A stretch of 64,000 bases of DNA from Pseudomonadota bacterium. Lineage in GTDB: Bacteria > Pseudomonadota > Gammaproteobacteria > Steroidobacterales > Steroidobacteraceae. The position numbers and the translations under genes were made by a program. Positions 1 to 9,009 of this stretch are shown here, piece by piece. Position 1 is the stretch's first letter. Every line of letters starts with the position of its first letter. The stretch is taken from contig JAEZFW010000034.1 of the NCBI GenBank assembly GCA_023417315.1, positions 1-64,000 of the forward strand. Reading direction: 5' to 3'. The notes beneath the pieces are model-generated. The model ran no database searches and had not been told where the DNA came from. It was given only the letters and a program-made list of their open reading frames with translations.

Positions 1-38
1 CATCGCGTTACACTGCGAATGTTTAGCAGGAGCTCGCA

Positions 39-1895
39 ATGAGTGATGGGATCACGCGGCGTGACTTTCTCAATGGGGTCGCCCTGTCCGTCGGCAGCAG
101 CCTCGTTTCACATGCTTGGGCGCAAGCTCCCGCGAGCTATCCGCCTGCACTTTCTGGAATGCGCGGGAGCACCGACGCATCGTATGCAGTCGCGCATGCG
201 ATTCGCGACGGACGCACCTTCTCGCTCGATGACGTTGCCGCCGAGGGCGAGGTCGACCTGGTCGTGGTCGGCGCCGGCATCAGTGGGCTTGCGGCTGCAC
301 GTTTGTTTCAACGGCATCATCCAGCTGCACGTATCCTGATTCTCGACAATCACGATGACTTCGGCGGCCACGCGCGTCGCTGCGAGCTACACGTGGACGG
401 CTCATTGCTCGTAAGCTATGGCGGCAGTGAGACCATCCAATCGCCCGGCTCGATCTGGAGCGAGACAGCGCTCGCACTCCTCGCAGATCTAGACATCGAT
501 CTCAAACGGTTCGAGAGTGCGTTCGACCGAACGCTGTATCCGAACTTAGGGCTTTCACGCGGGCTTCTCTTTACGCGTGAGGGCTTCGGCGTGGATAAGC
601 TCGTGACCGGCGATCCGACGCCGATGATCGCGGATGACATTCCACCGAATCGTCTCAACGCGCGCTCGCATCGTGCGTTCATCCAAGATTTCCCGCTCGA
701 TGCCGCCTCGAGGGAAAAGCTGCTCCAGCTCTATACCCAGCGTCGAGATTTCTGGCCGAAGCGCTCCATCGAAGAGAAGATCGAGATTCTTTCGACGATG
801 ACCTATCGATCCTTTCTACTCAACCAATGGGGACTCAGTGAGCAGGCAACGCGCGTCTTTGCTATGCGACCTCAGGATTTCTTCGCGGTCGGCATCGATC
901 TGCTGCCCGCATTCGAAGCCGCGAGCACGGGATATCCAGGCTTCCAGGGGTTGGGGCTGCCAACTCACCCTGCAGACGCTGCAAAGCTCGAAGATCCCTA
1001 CATTCATCATTTTCCGGATGGCAACGCATCGATCGCGCGATTGCTCGTGCGCAAGCTGATCCCCAGCGTGGCTCCGGGCAAGACGATGGAGGACATCGTG
1101 TTGGCTCCCTTCGACTACACCAAACTGGATCATCCGAGTCACCCGACGCGGTTGCGGCTGAACAGTACGGTCGTGGCATTGCGGAATCTCTCGGGCGGTC
1201 GTGTAGACGTCGGCTACGTTCAGCACGGTGTGCTCAAGCGGGTGCTGGCCAAGCGCGCGATCCACGCCGGCTACAACATGATGCTCCCGTATCTCATGCG
1301 CGAGTTGCCTGAAGAGCAAAGATCGGCGCTCGCAATCGGCGTGAAAGCCCCGCTCGTGTACGCGAAGCTGGCGGTACGAAACTGGCAAGCGTGGATCGAT
1401 GCAGGTGTACACGAGGTCACGAACACGAGTGGCTTCTACGCGCGATTGAAGCTCGACTATCCGGTGAGTATGGGGGGCTATCGCTTTGCGCGAACGCCGC
1501 GCGAGCCAATCGTACTTCACCTGGTGAACGTGCCCTTGCCAGAGGAGGCGGAGAATCAACGGGACGCGTGGCGCGCGGGGCGCGATGCGCTCTATCAGCG
1601 GCCCTTTGCCGATTTCGAACGACACGCGTTCGACGAGCTCCGGCGAATACTGGGCCGCGCCTTCGATGCAACACGAGATGTGGCGGCGATCACGCTTCAC
1701 CGATGGGCTCACGGCTATGCGTATGGATTCAACAGCGTATTCGATGCCGAGCCCGACCTGGAGCTGCAAGATATCGCGCGTCGACCCATCGGTCGCATCG
1801 CGATTGCGAACTCGGATTCGGCAGGGAGTGCCTATGCGCACGCAGCCATTGACGAAGCAGCGCGCGCAGTCGAGGAGATTCGACGCATCGACTGA
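39..1895 (+). CDS. Tat-exported FAD/NAD(P)-binding amine oxidoreductase, spermidine dehydrogenase-like
   Basis: 618 residues. The N-terminus carries a twin-arginine motif (TRRDFLN, residues 6-12) followed by a hydrophobic stretch and AWA-QA cleavage region, so the protein is probably folded with its cofactor and exported to the periplasm. A dinucleotide-binding GAGISG motif sits at residues 78-83 inside a typical beta-alpha-beta fold (DLVVVGAG...ILDNHDDFGG). Length and the Tat start resemble periplasmic spermidine dehydrogenases, which oxidise polyamines; the substrate is inferred, not shown. The start ATG at 39 follows a good ribosome site (CAGGAG at 27-32). The C-terminal half contains the flavoprotein closing region (residues about 570-610, GRIAIANSDSAG). 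It appears to be a stand-alone gene; the next gene on the strand is a lipoprotein over 100 bases downstream. Confidence 0.75.
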   Translation: MSDGITRRDFLNGVALSVGSSLVSHAWAQAPASYPPALSGMRGSTDASYAVAHAIRDGRTFSLDDVAAEGEVDLVVVGAGISGLAAARLFQRHHPAARILILDNHDDFGGHARRCELHVDGSLLVSYGGSETIQSPGSIWSETALALLADLDIDLKRFESAFDRTLYPNLGLSRGLLFTREGFGVDKLVTGDPTPMIADDIPPNRLNARSHRAFIQDFPLDAASREKLLQLYTQRRDFWPKRSIEEKIEILSTMTYRSFLLNQWGLSEQATRVFAMRPQDFFAVGIDLLPAFEAASTGYPGFQGLGLPTHPADAAKLEDPYIHHFPDGNASIARLLVRKLIPSVAPGKTMEDIVLAPFDYTKLDHPSHPTRLRLNSTVVALRNLSGGRVDVGYVQHGVLKRVLAKRAIHAGYNMMLPYLMRELPEEQRSALAIGVKAPLVYAKLAVRNWQAWIDAGVHEVTNTSGFYARLKLDYPVSMGGYRFARTPREPIVLHLVNVPLPEEAENQRDAWRAGRDALYQRPFADFERHAFDELRRILGRAFDATRDVAAITLHRWAHGYAYGFNSVFDAEPDLELQDIARRPIGRIAIANSDSAGSAYAHAAIDEAARAVEEIRRID

Positions 1896-2013
1896 ATCGC
1901 ACAGACTTGTAGAAGTTCTACTCCCACACAGCGATCAATCGTTGGAACTCGGAGCGCTTCTCTTGCGTCGCTTAGACATGTCGATTGACGTGCTGTTGCA
2001 CTCAGGAGGCTCT

Positions 2014-2337
2014 ATGCCGAAAATGCCTATCGCTCTTACCTCTATGGCAGTGCTGTTCGTGCTCGGCGGCTGCGATGTCGAGCAGACACAGGAAGCGCGA
2101 GCACCCGATGTGGATATCGAAGGCGGACAAGCACCCAAGTACGATGTGGATGCGCCCGAAGTGACGGTGCGCTCCGAACAGCGCGAGATCACGGTTCCGG
2201 ATGTCGATGTCAATACTGAGCGACGCACGATTACCGTCCCAACCTTCGACGTGAAGAAGGAGAAGAGAACGGTGACGGTCCCGGATGTTGATATCAAACG
2301 CGCCGACGACAGCGATGAGGTGCGCGATCAGGGCTGA
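2014..2337 (+). CDS. small lipoprotein with TVPDVDV-type repeats
   Basis: 107 residues. ATG at 2014 is chosen because AGGAGG lies at 2004-2009 and the protein then opens with a lipoprotein signal ending in a lipobox (VLGGC, Cys about residue 17); a longer in-frame reading overlaps the upstream gene and has no signal. The mature part is built from about three degenerate repeats of roughly 16 residues (REITVPDVDVNTE, RTITVPTFDVKKE, RTVTVPDVDIKR), giving alternating beta-like TVP/DV segments and charged linkers. I do not recognise a named family. Likely an outer-membrane-anchored periplasmic protein. It is followed 18 bases later by a terminator hairpin, so it is probably a single-gene transcript. 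Confidence 0.75.
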   Translation: MPKMPIALTSMAVLFVLGGCDVEQTQEARAPDVDIEGGQAPKYDVDAPEVTVRSEQREITVPDVDVNTERRTITVPTFDVKKEKRTVTVPDVDIKRADDSDEVRDQG

Positions 2338-2355
2338 AGTCTCATCTGATGAACG

Positions 2356-2395
2356 AACGAGCCCGGGATGCTCAAAGTGTTCCGGGCTCGTTTAC
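2356..2395 (+). terminator. hairpin terminator after lipoprotein gene
   Basis: An 11-bp perfect inverted repeat (AACGAGCCCGG at 2356-2366, CCGGGCTCGTT at 2382-2392) with a 15-base loop, ending in a short T-rich stretch. It sits 18 bases after the stop codon of the small lipoprotein gene. Confidence 0.7.
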
Positions 2396-2488
2396 GTTCG
2401 CGTCAAGTACATTGAGGGCGCTCCATCCCAGCGAGTATCCTGTGTACATGGCAAGGGCATCGACCAATCCACTCGTATATAGGCCCGC

Positions 2489-3424
2489 GTGACCTCCTCA
2501 CACCGAAAAGGAAAGAGGCGCACGCTATGGCCCGCATCGGTACTGCCTTCCGCTTTATTTTTTACAGCAGCGGACGCTGAACCTTTCATCGGACAGTTCG
2601 AGCTGAAGACACTCGAGAGCGAGCCGGGGTCCTACGAGTTCCAGAGCCAGAATGCGTGGGCGTGGAATCAACCCCGTCGCGAGATCGAATCGGAGGATGG
2701 CGAGATCCTCATGGACGAGAACTCGCTCTTCCGTGAGCGCTATGCCCTCGAGCTCGAGATCGGTCTTACACACGCGCTCAAGATGCGTGTCGGAGTGGAG
2801 CTCGAGAATGAACGCCTCGACGATGCACAGACCATCGCAGAAGCAGACGACTTCGAGGGCTTGCAGCTCGAGGAGATCGGTGCCGAGATCGTCGCAGTCG
2901 TCATTCCGCGCGAGGGCGATGGAGCCGGCCTAGGCTTCGTTGCAGAGATCGAAGGTCCAACGGATTTCGATGGGCCCAACAACCTCATCGTCGGCCCGAT
3001 CGTTGAGTACCAGACAGGTGAATGGTTCTTTGCCGCTGTGCCGATGGCGGTGCGGGCGTTCGGCGGCGACGAAGAAGACGGCGAAGGCCGCGATGACAAA
3101 TGGGACTTCGCTTATGCAGCCCAATTCATGCATCGATTCTCAGATCGTTGGGCACTGGCGCTCGAGGGGTATGGCACCGTCGAACGTCTAGGCAACAGCG
3201 GCCGTAGATCCGAAGCCGCCCTTCGCTTCGGTGATTCCGATCAGCATCGCTTGGGTCCCGTCGTTTACTTCGCGCAGGCATTGACCAGCGGTCGCACGAG
3301 CTCCGGTGCAGGAGCGGATGATGACGATGGCGCGAATCTGACGATCGGGCTCGGTCTGCTCGAAGGCCTCAACTCGCAAACGCCCGATCACACGCTCAAA
3401 CTGAGCATCGAAGTAGATTTCTAG
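2489..3424 (+). CDS. putative outer-membrane beta-barrel protein
   Basis: 311 residues from a GTG start. The N-terminus has a basic region (KGKRR), a hydrophobic core and an AxA cleavage site (ADA-EP at about residue 30), so it should be exported. The mature part alternates short amphipathic strands with acidic turns (for example AALRFGDSD, LGPVVYFAQ) and ends in LKLSIEVDF; a terminal Phe on a final strand is the usual beta-barrel assembly signal. The function is unknown; length and style fit transporter/porin-like proteins of unknown substrate. The start codon is uncertain: the only good Shine-Dalgarno sequence nearby precedes an out-of-frame ATG at 2527. It converges on the FHA gene, whose stop is 10 bases away. 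Confidence 0.6.
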   Translation: MTSSHRKGKRRTLWPASVLPSALFFTAADAEPFIGQFELKTLESEPGSYEFQSQNAWAWNQPRREIESEDGEILMDENSLFRERYALELEIGLTHALKMRVGVELENERLDDAQTIAEADDFEGLQLEEIGAEIVAVVIPREGDGAGLGFVAEIEGPTDFDGPNNLIVGPIVEYQTGEWFFAAVPMAVRAFGGDEEDGEGRDDKWDFAYAAQFMHRFSDRWALALEGYGTVERLGNSGRRSEAALRFGDSDQHRLGPVVYFAQALTSGRTSSGAGADDDDGANLTIGLGLLEGLNSQTPDHTLKLSIEVDF

Positions 3425-3434
3425 GCCCGCTGCT

Positions 3435-5621
3435 CTACGGGTTCGGACGCTGCTCGAACATGGGAATCACATTCGCGCGTACTTTCGTGTCCCGAGCATC
3501 GCGCGTTGCGAGGCGGTAGCGAAGATCGCCCAATTCGAGCACATCTCCATCGTGCATGAGATGTTTGCGCACCTGCTTACCATTGACGTAGCAGCCGTTC
3601 GTGCTACCCGCATCTTCGATGATGACGCCAGTCGGACCGACCAGTAGCCGCGCGTGATGGCGACTGACGAGCTTCGAGGGAATGCATACGTCGCTCTCGG
3701 TGGTGCGTCCTACGGTCAGCATCTTGCCGCTCAACACGATCGTCTCGCCCGTATGATCCACGGGCTCGAGCACGCGCTCGATCCCATCGGTTTCCTCTTC
3801 GACCTCATCGCGCCCGACCCGGTTGATATCGCGTCGAATGGCCGCGAGCGCTTCCGTGTGCACGGTCAACTCCGTACGCAGCTCTCCAATCCGATGATCG
3901 CGGCGGAACACTTCTTCGCTCAACGCTTTCACTCGCCGACGAGCTTTCTCCAGCTGATTCGATAGGGCGGCTCGCTGATCATCGGCAGTCTGTATCTGAG
4001 CATGCAGTTGCTCGGACAGCTCATCGCGAGTCGCAATCGTTTGCTCGAGGCCACGGACTATCTTCACCTGTTCGCGTAATTTCGTACGCACCGTCTCCAG
4101 CTCCATTGCCTGCTCCCGTGCGATGCGAGCGTTCTCCTCAGCGGCCGCGTTCGCTACCCGCAACTGCTCCGCGAGTTGCGCTGCTTCGAGCCTGTACTGC
4201 TCGAGATTGACTGCATTCAATTGGAGCTCGTCCTTGAGCGGCAACAACGCTTCGCGCTCGGATGTGAGCTCCCGAATCGTTTCCTGCGCGCGCGCGTGAT
4301 CTGCCAGGATCTGATCTCGAACGCGCGCCACTTCGGAGTTCGCGTGCTCCGCTGCTTTGAGCCGAGCGGCGAGCTCCGCCTGCATGGTCGCGAGCGCATC
4401 TCGCTCGTGGTTCAGCCGTTGAATCTGTGCGCGCGATTGCTCCAGCTCGCTGCCCAACGTGACACCCGTTTGTCGAGCTTGGTCGAGCTCTCGGCTGAGC
4501 TCGCGGACATGCTCTTCTTGCAAGACTCGCGCAGACGCAGCTTCGGACCGCTCGAGATCGCGTTGCGCAATCGCTTCCTCCGCCAGTTCCACTGATTCAC
4601 GCAATTTCGCGATGGTGAGGCTCGCCTCGGCGAGCTGCGCATTCTTCTCGCTGATGATGCGTTCACGGTCTGTGGCCAGAGCGAGCTGCTCATCGAGGGT
4701 TCGCTTCGTGTCGATGAGCCCGTCGGAGGTTCGCGCATGCGCCGCGCGCTCATTGCGGAGCTGCTCCTCCAGCGCATCGCGAATACAGATCAGATCGTCG
4801 ACCATGTCGTTGCGAGTGGCGAGCATCGCGCTCACCTTGTCATAGTCGGTGAGCTTGGCCGCAAGCTGGCGTGCAACCTTGGCAGCAAGGGTCTTTTCTT
4901 CACTGAGCAGATGCTCGAGATGGGTGATGGCGTGAGCGCGCTCCTGCGCAAGGGTGCGCAAGGAACCCACCTCGCCCTGGAGCTTCCGGTTGGCCTCGTC
5001 CAAAACGCCGTGCTCGCGCGCTGCCGAGGATAAACGGGCCTGCAGCTCGGTGCGCTCGGAGTGCGCAGTTGCGCGCTCGTTCGTCTGAGTGTCGAGAAGC
5101 TGCTCGATCGTCTTCTTGGCTTGCTGCAGCTCATCGCGCAGCTTACGCTCGAGACGCTCGGCCATTTCCTGCGCGAGCTCGCGATGCTCGCGTTGCCGCG
5201 CATTCTCCGCCTCCAGCGTTTGTACGCGGGCCACGAGGCGATCTCGATCTGCAGCCGTTGCCTCGTTGCGCTTCTGTAAAGCGTCGTTGGCTTCGTGCGC
5301 CGTGATCACATCTGCTTCAAGGTCAGCGATGCGCTTGAGAATTGCATCGACGTTGACGGTCAGCGCGCCTTCGCTCGACTTGCTGCCCTCGCCCGACGCC
5401 TCCGCCGCACTCTCCGCCTCGGTAAGCTCCCCTATCTCGTGGAGTGCCGTAACACTCCAGATGTCAGTGCGAGCCAACCCCTGCTGCGTGTTCGCAAGAC
5501 TCGCCTCGTACGCGGCAACGTCGAGCCGAGGAAGCTCGTCGGTGCGATCCAGTTCATCGGCCATCGGTTCGCGCACAGGATCTGCCACGGTGCGGCCAAG
5601 CGTCTCGGGATTGATGGACAT
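3435..5621 (-). CDS. FHA-domain protein with long coiled coil
   Basis: 728 residues. About residues 90-600 are heptad-rich Glu/Ala/Leu/Arg sequence characteristic of a long coiled coil. A forkhead-associated domain occupies about residues 624-700, with the conserved GR (VGRTTESDV), SRHHA and STNG...NG positions that bind phosphothreonine. No signal peptide or membrane segment is seen, so it should be cytoplasmic. FHA proteins normally read out Ser/Thr kinase activity; a transmembrane Ser/Thr kinase is encoded at 17.9-20.6 kb, but no link is shown beyond co-occurrence in the window. It may act as a phosphorylation-dependent scaffold. The final 30 residues are basic and extended. Confidence 0.85.
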   Translation of the reverse strand: MSINPETLGRTVADPVREPMADELDRTDELPRLDVAAYEASLANTQQGLARTDIWSVTALHEIGELTEAESAAEASGEGSKSSEGALTVNVDAILKRIADLEADVITAHEANDALQKRNEATAADRDRLVARVQTLEAENARQREHRELAQEMAERLERKLRDELQQAKKTIEQLLDTQTNERATAHSERTELQARLSSAAREHGVLDEANRKLQGEVGSLRTLAQERAHAITHLEHLLSEEKTLAAKVARQLAAKLTDYDKVSAMLATRNDMVDDLICIRDALEEQLRNERAAHARTSDGLIDTKRTLDEQLALATDRERIISEKNAQLAEASLTIAKLRESVELAEEAIAQRDLERSEAASARVLQEEHVRELSRELDQARQTGVTLGSELEQSRAQIQRLNHERDALATMQAELAARLKAAEHANSEVARVRDQILADHARAQETIRELTSEREALLPLKDELQLNAVNLEQYRLEAAQLAEQLRVANAAAEENARIAREQAMELETVRTKLREQVKIVRGLEQTIATRDELSEQLHAQIQTADDQRAALSNQLEKARRRVKALSEEVFRRDHRIGELRTELTVHTEALAAIRRDINRVGRDEVEEETDGIERVLEPVDHTGETIVLSGKMLTVGRTTESDVCIPSKLVSRHHARLLVGPTGVIIEDAGSTNGCYVNGKQVRKHLMHDGDVLELGDLRYRLATRDARDTKVRANVIPMFEQRPNP

Positions 5622-5843
5622 GAAGGATTCTCGGCGGGCCAGCGGATGCGCTTACTCTTGCATGCGCTGTGCCGGCTGAGAAGCGTCCGTTGTGCCGACA
5701 AATCACCCCAACGGTGTGCGTCTTGAGGGTGTTTCTAGTGCCTGTGTCACGGATTCGGTCTCAGTTCATCGTTCGAGGCGCACGTATGCGCGCTTCCGTA
5801 CGTTGGTCGACCCAGCGCGCGTGTCGGAAAATTTGCCAGTGGC

Positions 5844-6659
5844 TCACAAGGTGTTCGGTGGTGCGGACGCGGCGGGCTGCAATCGAGAGGGGAAGTGCTC
5901 GCCTCGCAGGCCCACTCGGCCGATCAACGGCAGCTTCAAACTCAGGCGCCGAGGATCGAGACCGAACGTGAGACCCAAGAAGCTGAGCTCCAGTCCTTCG
6001 CGCCATCCGATAGCGAAACCGAGCAGCCCGAGCACGTTCAATTGGATACCCGTGCCGCTCGGTGTACGTCCAATCGGCAGCAATCCGAGGTAGTCCTTCC
6101 CGATTGCGGTCGTCGGCAGATCTGTACGCAACTCAGGCGCGTGCCGTAGCAACCACGCCACGAAGGTGTTCGAGTTCGGCCCCGGCCAGACACGGTACCG
6201 CCCAAAGTATGGATAGCTCTTAGCCGCGCGCTCGATGCGATCGATGACCTCATCGACTCCTTCGCCGCGCAAATCGCTCAACAACTCCGGTCGCGCCCCA
6301 AACCAGTATCCATCGGGGTGGCGATGGCTGGCGACGACAACGTTGCCGCTGCCGATGCGATAGCCGATCACCTCGTGCACAGTGAACTGTCGCGCGCGCG
6401 TGCGTTTGACGGCCATCCAGGTGTGCACACCGATGTAGCCCCTCCATCCGACGGTGCGCGCTGCGTACACCTGCACCACTGCTTCTTCGGTCGTTCGTGG
6501 ATCCGGAGCAAGGCCCGCAGGCTCTCGACTCGCGGTCCACCATTGCGCACTGCTGACGGAGCGGGACCACGTCAGATAAACGACTGCAAGCAGAAAGTAA
6601 CCAAGTAGACCGACTGCAATCACGAAGCACCCGCTGAGCTCTGCGAAGCCCGCGTGCAT
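5844..6659 (-). CDS. DUF3750 family membrane-anchored protein
   Basis: 271 residues from ATG at 6659. A TTG 57 bases upstream (6716) would add 19 residues with no better ribosome site. A single hydrophobic segment near the N-terminus (CFVIAVGLLGYFLLAVVYL) anchors a soluble domain of about 240 residues. Conserved-looking blocks VQVYAARTVGWRG, VHTWMAVK, YPYFGRYRVWPGPNSNTF and AIGKDYLG are those of the DUF3750 family as I recall it. The WPGPNSNTF and Cys-free composition suggest an enzyme-like pocket, but no reaction is known for the family. It lies upstream of the FHA gene on the same strand with about 220 bases between them, so co-transcription is possible but not evident. Confidence 0.75.
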   Translation of the reverse strand: MHAGFAELSGCFVIAVGLLGYFLLAVVYLTWSRSVSSAQWWTASREPAGLAPDPRTTEEAVVQVYAARTVGWRGYIGVHTWMAVKRTRARQFTVHEVIGYRIGSGNVVVASHRHPDGYWFGARPELLSDLRGEGVDEVIDRIERAAKSYPYFGRYRVWPGPNSNTFVAWLLRHAPELRTDLPTTAIGKDYLGLLPIGRTPSGTGIQLNVLGLLGFAIGWREGLELSFLGLTFGLDPRRLSLKLPLIGRVGLRGEHFPSRLQPAASAPPNTL

Positions 6660-6766
6660 GTGGGCGCCCACGCAAATCGCAACCGCAGGTGCGTAAAGTC
6701 GCGCGGAACACGCCAAGCGGGTCCGCGTTGCAGAGGGTGTGATCTCCGGGACATCGAGAGGCGCAT

Positions 6767-7342
6767 ATGAACACGAGTCGCATCACACTCGCTGTACTTC
6801 TCACGTTGGGGCTAGGCGCCTGCACCGAGCAGCGGCGGCAAAACACGGCGGAAACCTCGGAAGAGGCGCAACGCGACCTCGCCGAAGCACAGGCGGAAGC
6901 ACAGGAAGAGATCGCCCAGGTGCGCGGTGAGGCGGAAGATGCAGTCCTTGCAGCCCGTGAGAAAGCTGTTCAGATCCAGCGCGAAGCTCAGCAAGAGACA
7001 TCACAGGCTGAACAGGCTGCCCGAGAAGCCGAGACTGAAGCTGCTCAGGCCAGATCGAGGATTGGTGAGACTGCCGAAGAAGGACGACAGCGCGTAGCCG
7101 AAGCGGAACGGCGTGCGCAGCAGGCGCCCTCGGAGGCACAACGGAAAGTGGCTCTAGCGGAGGCCGAGGCGCGTCACCGCGTCGCGCTGGAACGATGCGA
7201 TACGCTGCCGCAAGCGCAGCAGCAAAGCTGTGAGGCTCAGGCGAGCGCTGCGTTGGAGCAGGCTCGCAATCAAGCGAGTCCGCAAGGTAAGCAGACGCAA
7301 GGATCGCAGCAGCAAACGCAGCCGAGGACAGGCGGGGGCTAA
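6767..7342 (+). CDS. coiled-coil lipoprotein, unknown function
   Basis: 191 residues. A lipoprotein signal with a lipobox (LGAC, Cys about residue 19) is followed by an almost uninterrupted alpha-helical, Ala/Glu/Gln/Arg-rich region with heptad spacing, then a Gln/Ser/Gly-rich tail. Two Cys residues near residue 145 and 155 (CDTLPQAQQQSC) could pair. The composition resembles periplasmic filament or spacer lipoproteins, but I do not recognise a specific family. The stop codon overlaps the convergent DUF6279 gene by 4 bases. Confidence 0.7.
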   Translation: MNTSRITLAVLLTLGLGACTEQRRQNTAETSEEAQRDLAEAQAEAQEEIAQVRGEAEDAVLAAREKAVQIQREAQQETSQAEQAAREAETEAAQARSRIGETAEEGRQRVAEAERRAQQAPSEAQRKVALAEAEARHRVALERCDTLPQAQQQSCEAQASAALEQARNQASPQGKQTQGSQQQTQPRTGGG

Positions 7343-8247
7343 CCTCTAGACTTGGACGGATGCGCCCGTGCTGGACGAGTGGGCTCGCGAGCGAGCGCTT
7401 CGAGCTCGCTTGCGAGTCGAACGAACCGGCGCTGAAGGTGTGCCCGTTGCTTGGCGGTGAGACGCTGATCGAGCGTAACGAACAGCTCGAGCGTGCGCTC
7501 GCGATTATGCGCAAGCTTTAACCGATACTCTTCCGTCCAGAACTCCTCCGGAGAGATGAGGAGCGAGGTGAGCTCGCGCTGAGCGCGTACCTCATCCTCT
7601 CGTTGCTCTCGCCCATTCGCGCGCAACTTGCGCAGCGCTTCGCGCCACTCTCGCTGACTCGCAATCCACTCTGAATACGCCGGCTGCAACTCTAGCGCAG
7701 CTCGGCGAATGACTTCCCTTTGACTCGGCTCCACCTCCCCCGTCCATCGGGCGACCTGCTTCTCAATCTGCTTGGCACGCCGCTCATGCCATTTGCCGCG
7801 TGCAAGGAGCTCCTCTTCTTCGCCCAACCGCTCGAGAGCTCGTTCATCCAGATTGCCGAATAGCTCCTCGGCTTGCTCATCTGAAAGCGCGAGCAGAAGT
7901 CGAGCCGCTTCCGGGGCAGTCCGCGCGGCTACCTCCCGAGTGAAACTTCGGAATGTCTGCTCAGCATCTTCAAACATGGCTCGAGTCGCCCCTCGCTCGG
8001 CAGCGTCAGAAAGCGTACGTAGAAATTGAGCGTACTTCGCGAGCTCGGATGCACGATGCCACTCGAGAGTCTGTCCGAGCCTTGACCGCAGCTCCGCGCG
8101 CTGACTCTTAGTGAGCGAGACCAATCCTTCTATATGCCAGGCGATGACGGTGTCGATGCGGTTGTACACGAAGGCGGAGCTACAGCCGCTCGCGAGAACG
8201 ATCGAGATGAGGATTGCAGCGCGGAGTCTCACTCGCGGTGAATGCAC
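7339..8247 (-). CDS. DUF6279 family lipoprotein
   Basis: 302 residues. The signal peptide ends in a lipobox (LASGCSS, Cys about residue 22). Right after it comes FVYNRIDTVIAWHIE, and then a region rich in Q...LR..L...L.WHR..EL..Y, the pattern of DUF6279 lipoproteins: a tyrosine/aspartate/tryptophan block followed by all-helical sequence. The remainder is charged helix with many Arg and Glu. The family has no assigned function; it is generally predicted to sit at the periplasmic face of a membrane. It overlaps the 3' end of the convergent coiled-coil lipoprotein gene by 4 bases. Confidence 0.75.
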   Translation of the reverse strand: MHSPRVRLRAAILISIVLASGCSSAFVYNRIDTVIAWHIEGLVSLTKSQRAELRSRLGQTLEWHRASELAKYAQFLRTLSDAAERGATRAMFEDAEQTFRSFTREVAARTAPEAARLLLALSDEQAEELFGNLDERALERLGEEEELLARGKWHERRAKQIEKQVARWTGEVEPSQREVIRRAALELQPAYSEWIASQREWREALRKLRANGREQREDEVRAQRELTSLLISPEEFWTEEYRLKLAHNRERTLELFVTLDQRLTAKQRAHLQRRFVRLASELEALAREPTRPARAHPSKSRG

Positions 8248-8438
8248 ATCGGCACCAAAAGGATCCTAAAGCCTTGAACGAGGCAATTTGAGGACACTTT
8301 ACGCTTCAAGTTGTGGTGTCTGTATCCGGCGTCGATTGGTGACACTCTTCGCTGCGTTGATCGAACCTGACATTTCGCGTCACCTTCGCAGGTGGTACTC
8401 ACGACCTATAAGTCATTGAATCCGTATCAATTGCTGGC

Positions 8439-8456
8439 CTGGCATAACCGTTGCAA
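8439..8456 (+). promoter_or_regulatory. candidate sigma-54 (-24/-12) promoter
   Basis: The sequence TGGCATAACCGTTGCA at 8440-8455 matches the sigma-54 pattern TGGCAY-R-N4-TTGCW, with the GG and GC dinucleotides exactly 10 bases apart. A start of transcription about 12 bases after the GC would fall near 8466, about 26 bases ahead of the ATG of the small gene at 8492. No enhancer-binding site is identified. Confidence 0.5.
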
Positions 8457-8491
8457 CATCAAGACCAGTCAGTCACGCAGGTTCCCAGGTC

Positions 8492-8731
8492 ATGACTACA
8501 CATTGCGAAGTCGTCGGGTGGTTGCTCGATATCGATCAAGCACGAGTGTTGGTTCGCGAGAAGAACGGCCGCATCTCTGCTCAGGTCACTCATGCGTCGG
8601 GCACCTTCGCAGACTGCGCGATTCAAACGGGCGCCTTCCGTAGAGGGAATCCCATCTTGGATCCCGTCACGATGGAAACCGTTGGATACGAAATCGAGAG
8701 CCTCCCCACAGCCCTCGCCGGCATCGATTGA
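8492..8731 (+). CDS. small protein of unknown function
   Basis: 79 residues, no signal peptide or membrane segment, near-neutral, one Trp and two Cys (residues 5 and 42). I do not recognise the family. Support for it being real comes from the well-matched sigma-54 promoter pattern about 40 bases upstream, an in-frame ATG with a weak CCAGGT ribosome site and normal-looking codon use. The alternating hydrophobic/charged pattern (ARVLVREKNGRISAQVTHA) predicts a small beta-rich domain. It could instead be a spurious reading frame in a gap between lipoprotein and DUF4383 genes. Confidence 0.45.
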   Translation: MTTHCEVVGWLLDIDQARVLVREKNGRISAQVTHASGTFADCAIQTGAFRRGNPILDPVTMETVGYEIESLPTALAGID

Positions 8732-9009
8732 CGACGCTGCGCCTCGCTAGTTTCGATTTCCTGAACACGCGAGCAAGTCACGCTGACGCACGTTCAAGCG
8801 CTCACCGCGCCTTCGAATCTCGCTCGATCCGTTGCTCTGACAACGCCGTCAGAATTCTTCTCGCACTTGTGACGATGCGGATCGGTTAATCCGATCGATC
8901 CAGCTCGCTCGTGGAACTCCCGCTCTCGCCTGCCCTTTACGTTGAAGTCCACGGTTGCTAGCAGCCGAAGGCAAAGCGTCATTCGATCCTGAAAGCGAGG
9001 AGTATCACC

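Noticed and set aside
816..1841. 341-residue minus-strand frame inside the flavoprotein gene
   Set aside because: Antisense shadow with no domain and no start signal.
2527..2580. Short frame with a good ribosome site before ATG 2527 (17 residues)
   Set aside because: It stops after 17 codons and lies out of frame with the exported protein, whose signal peptide supports the GTG start; the ribosome site may be chance or part of a start-codon error.
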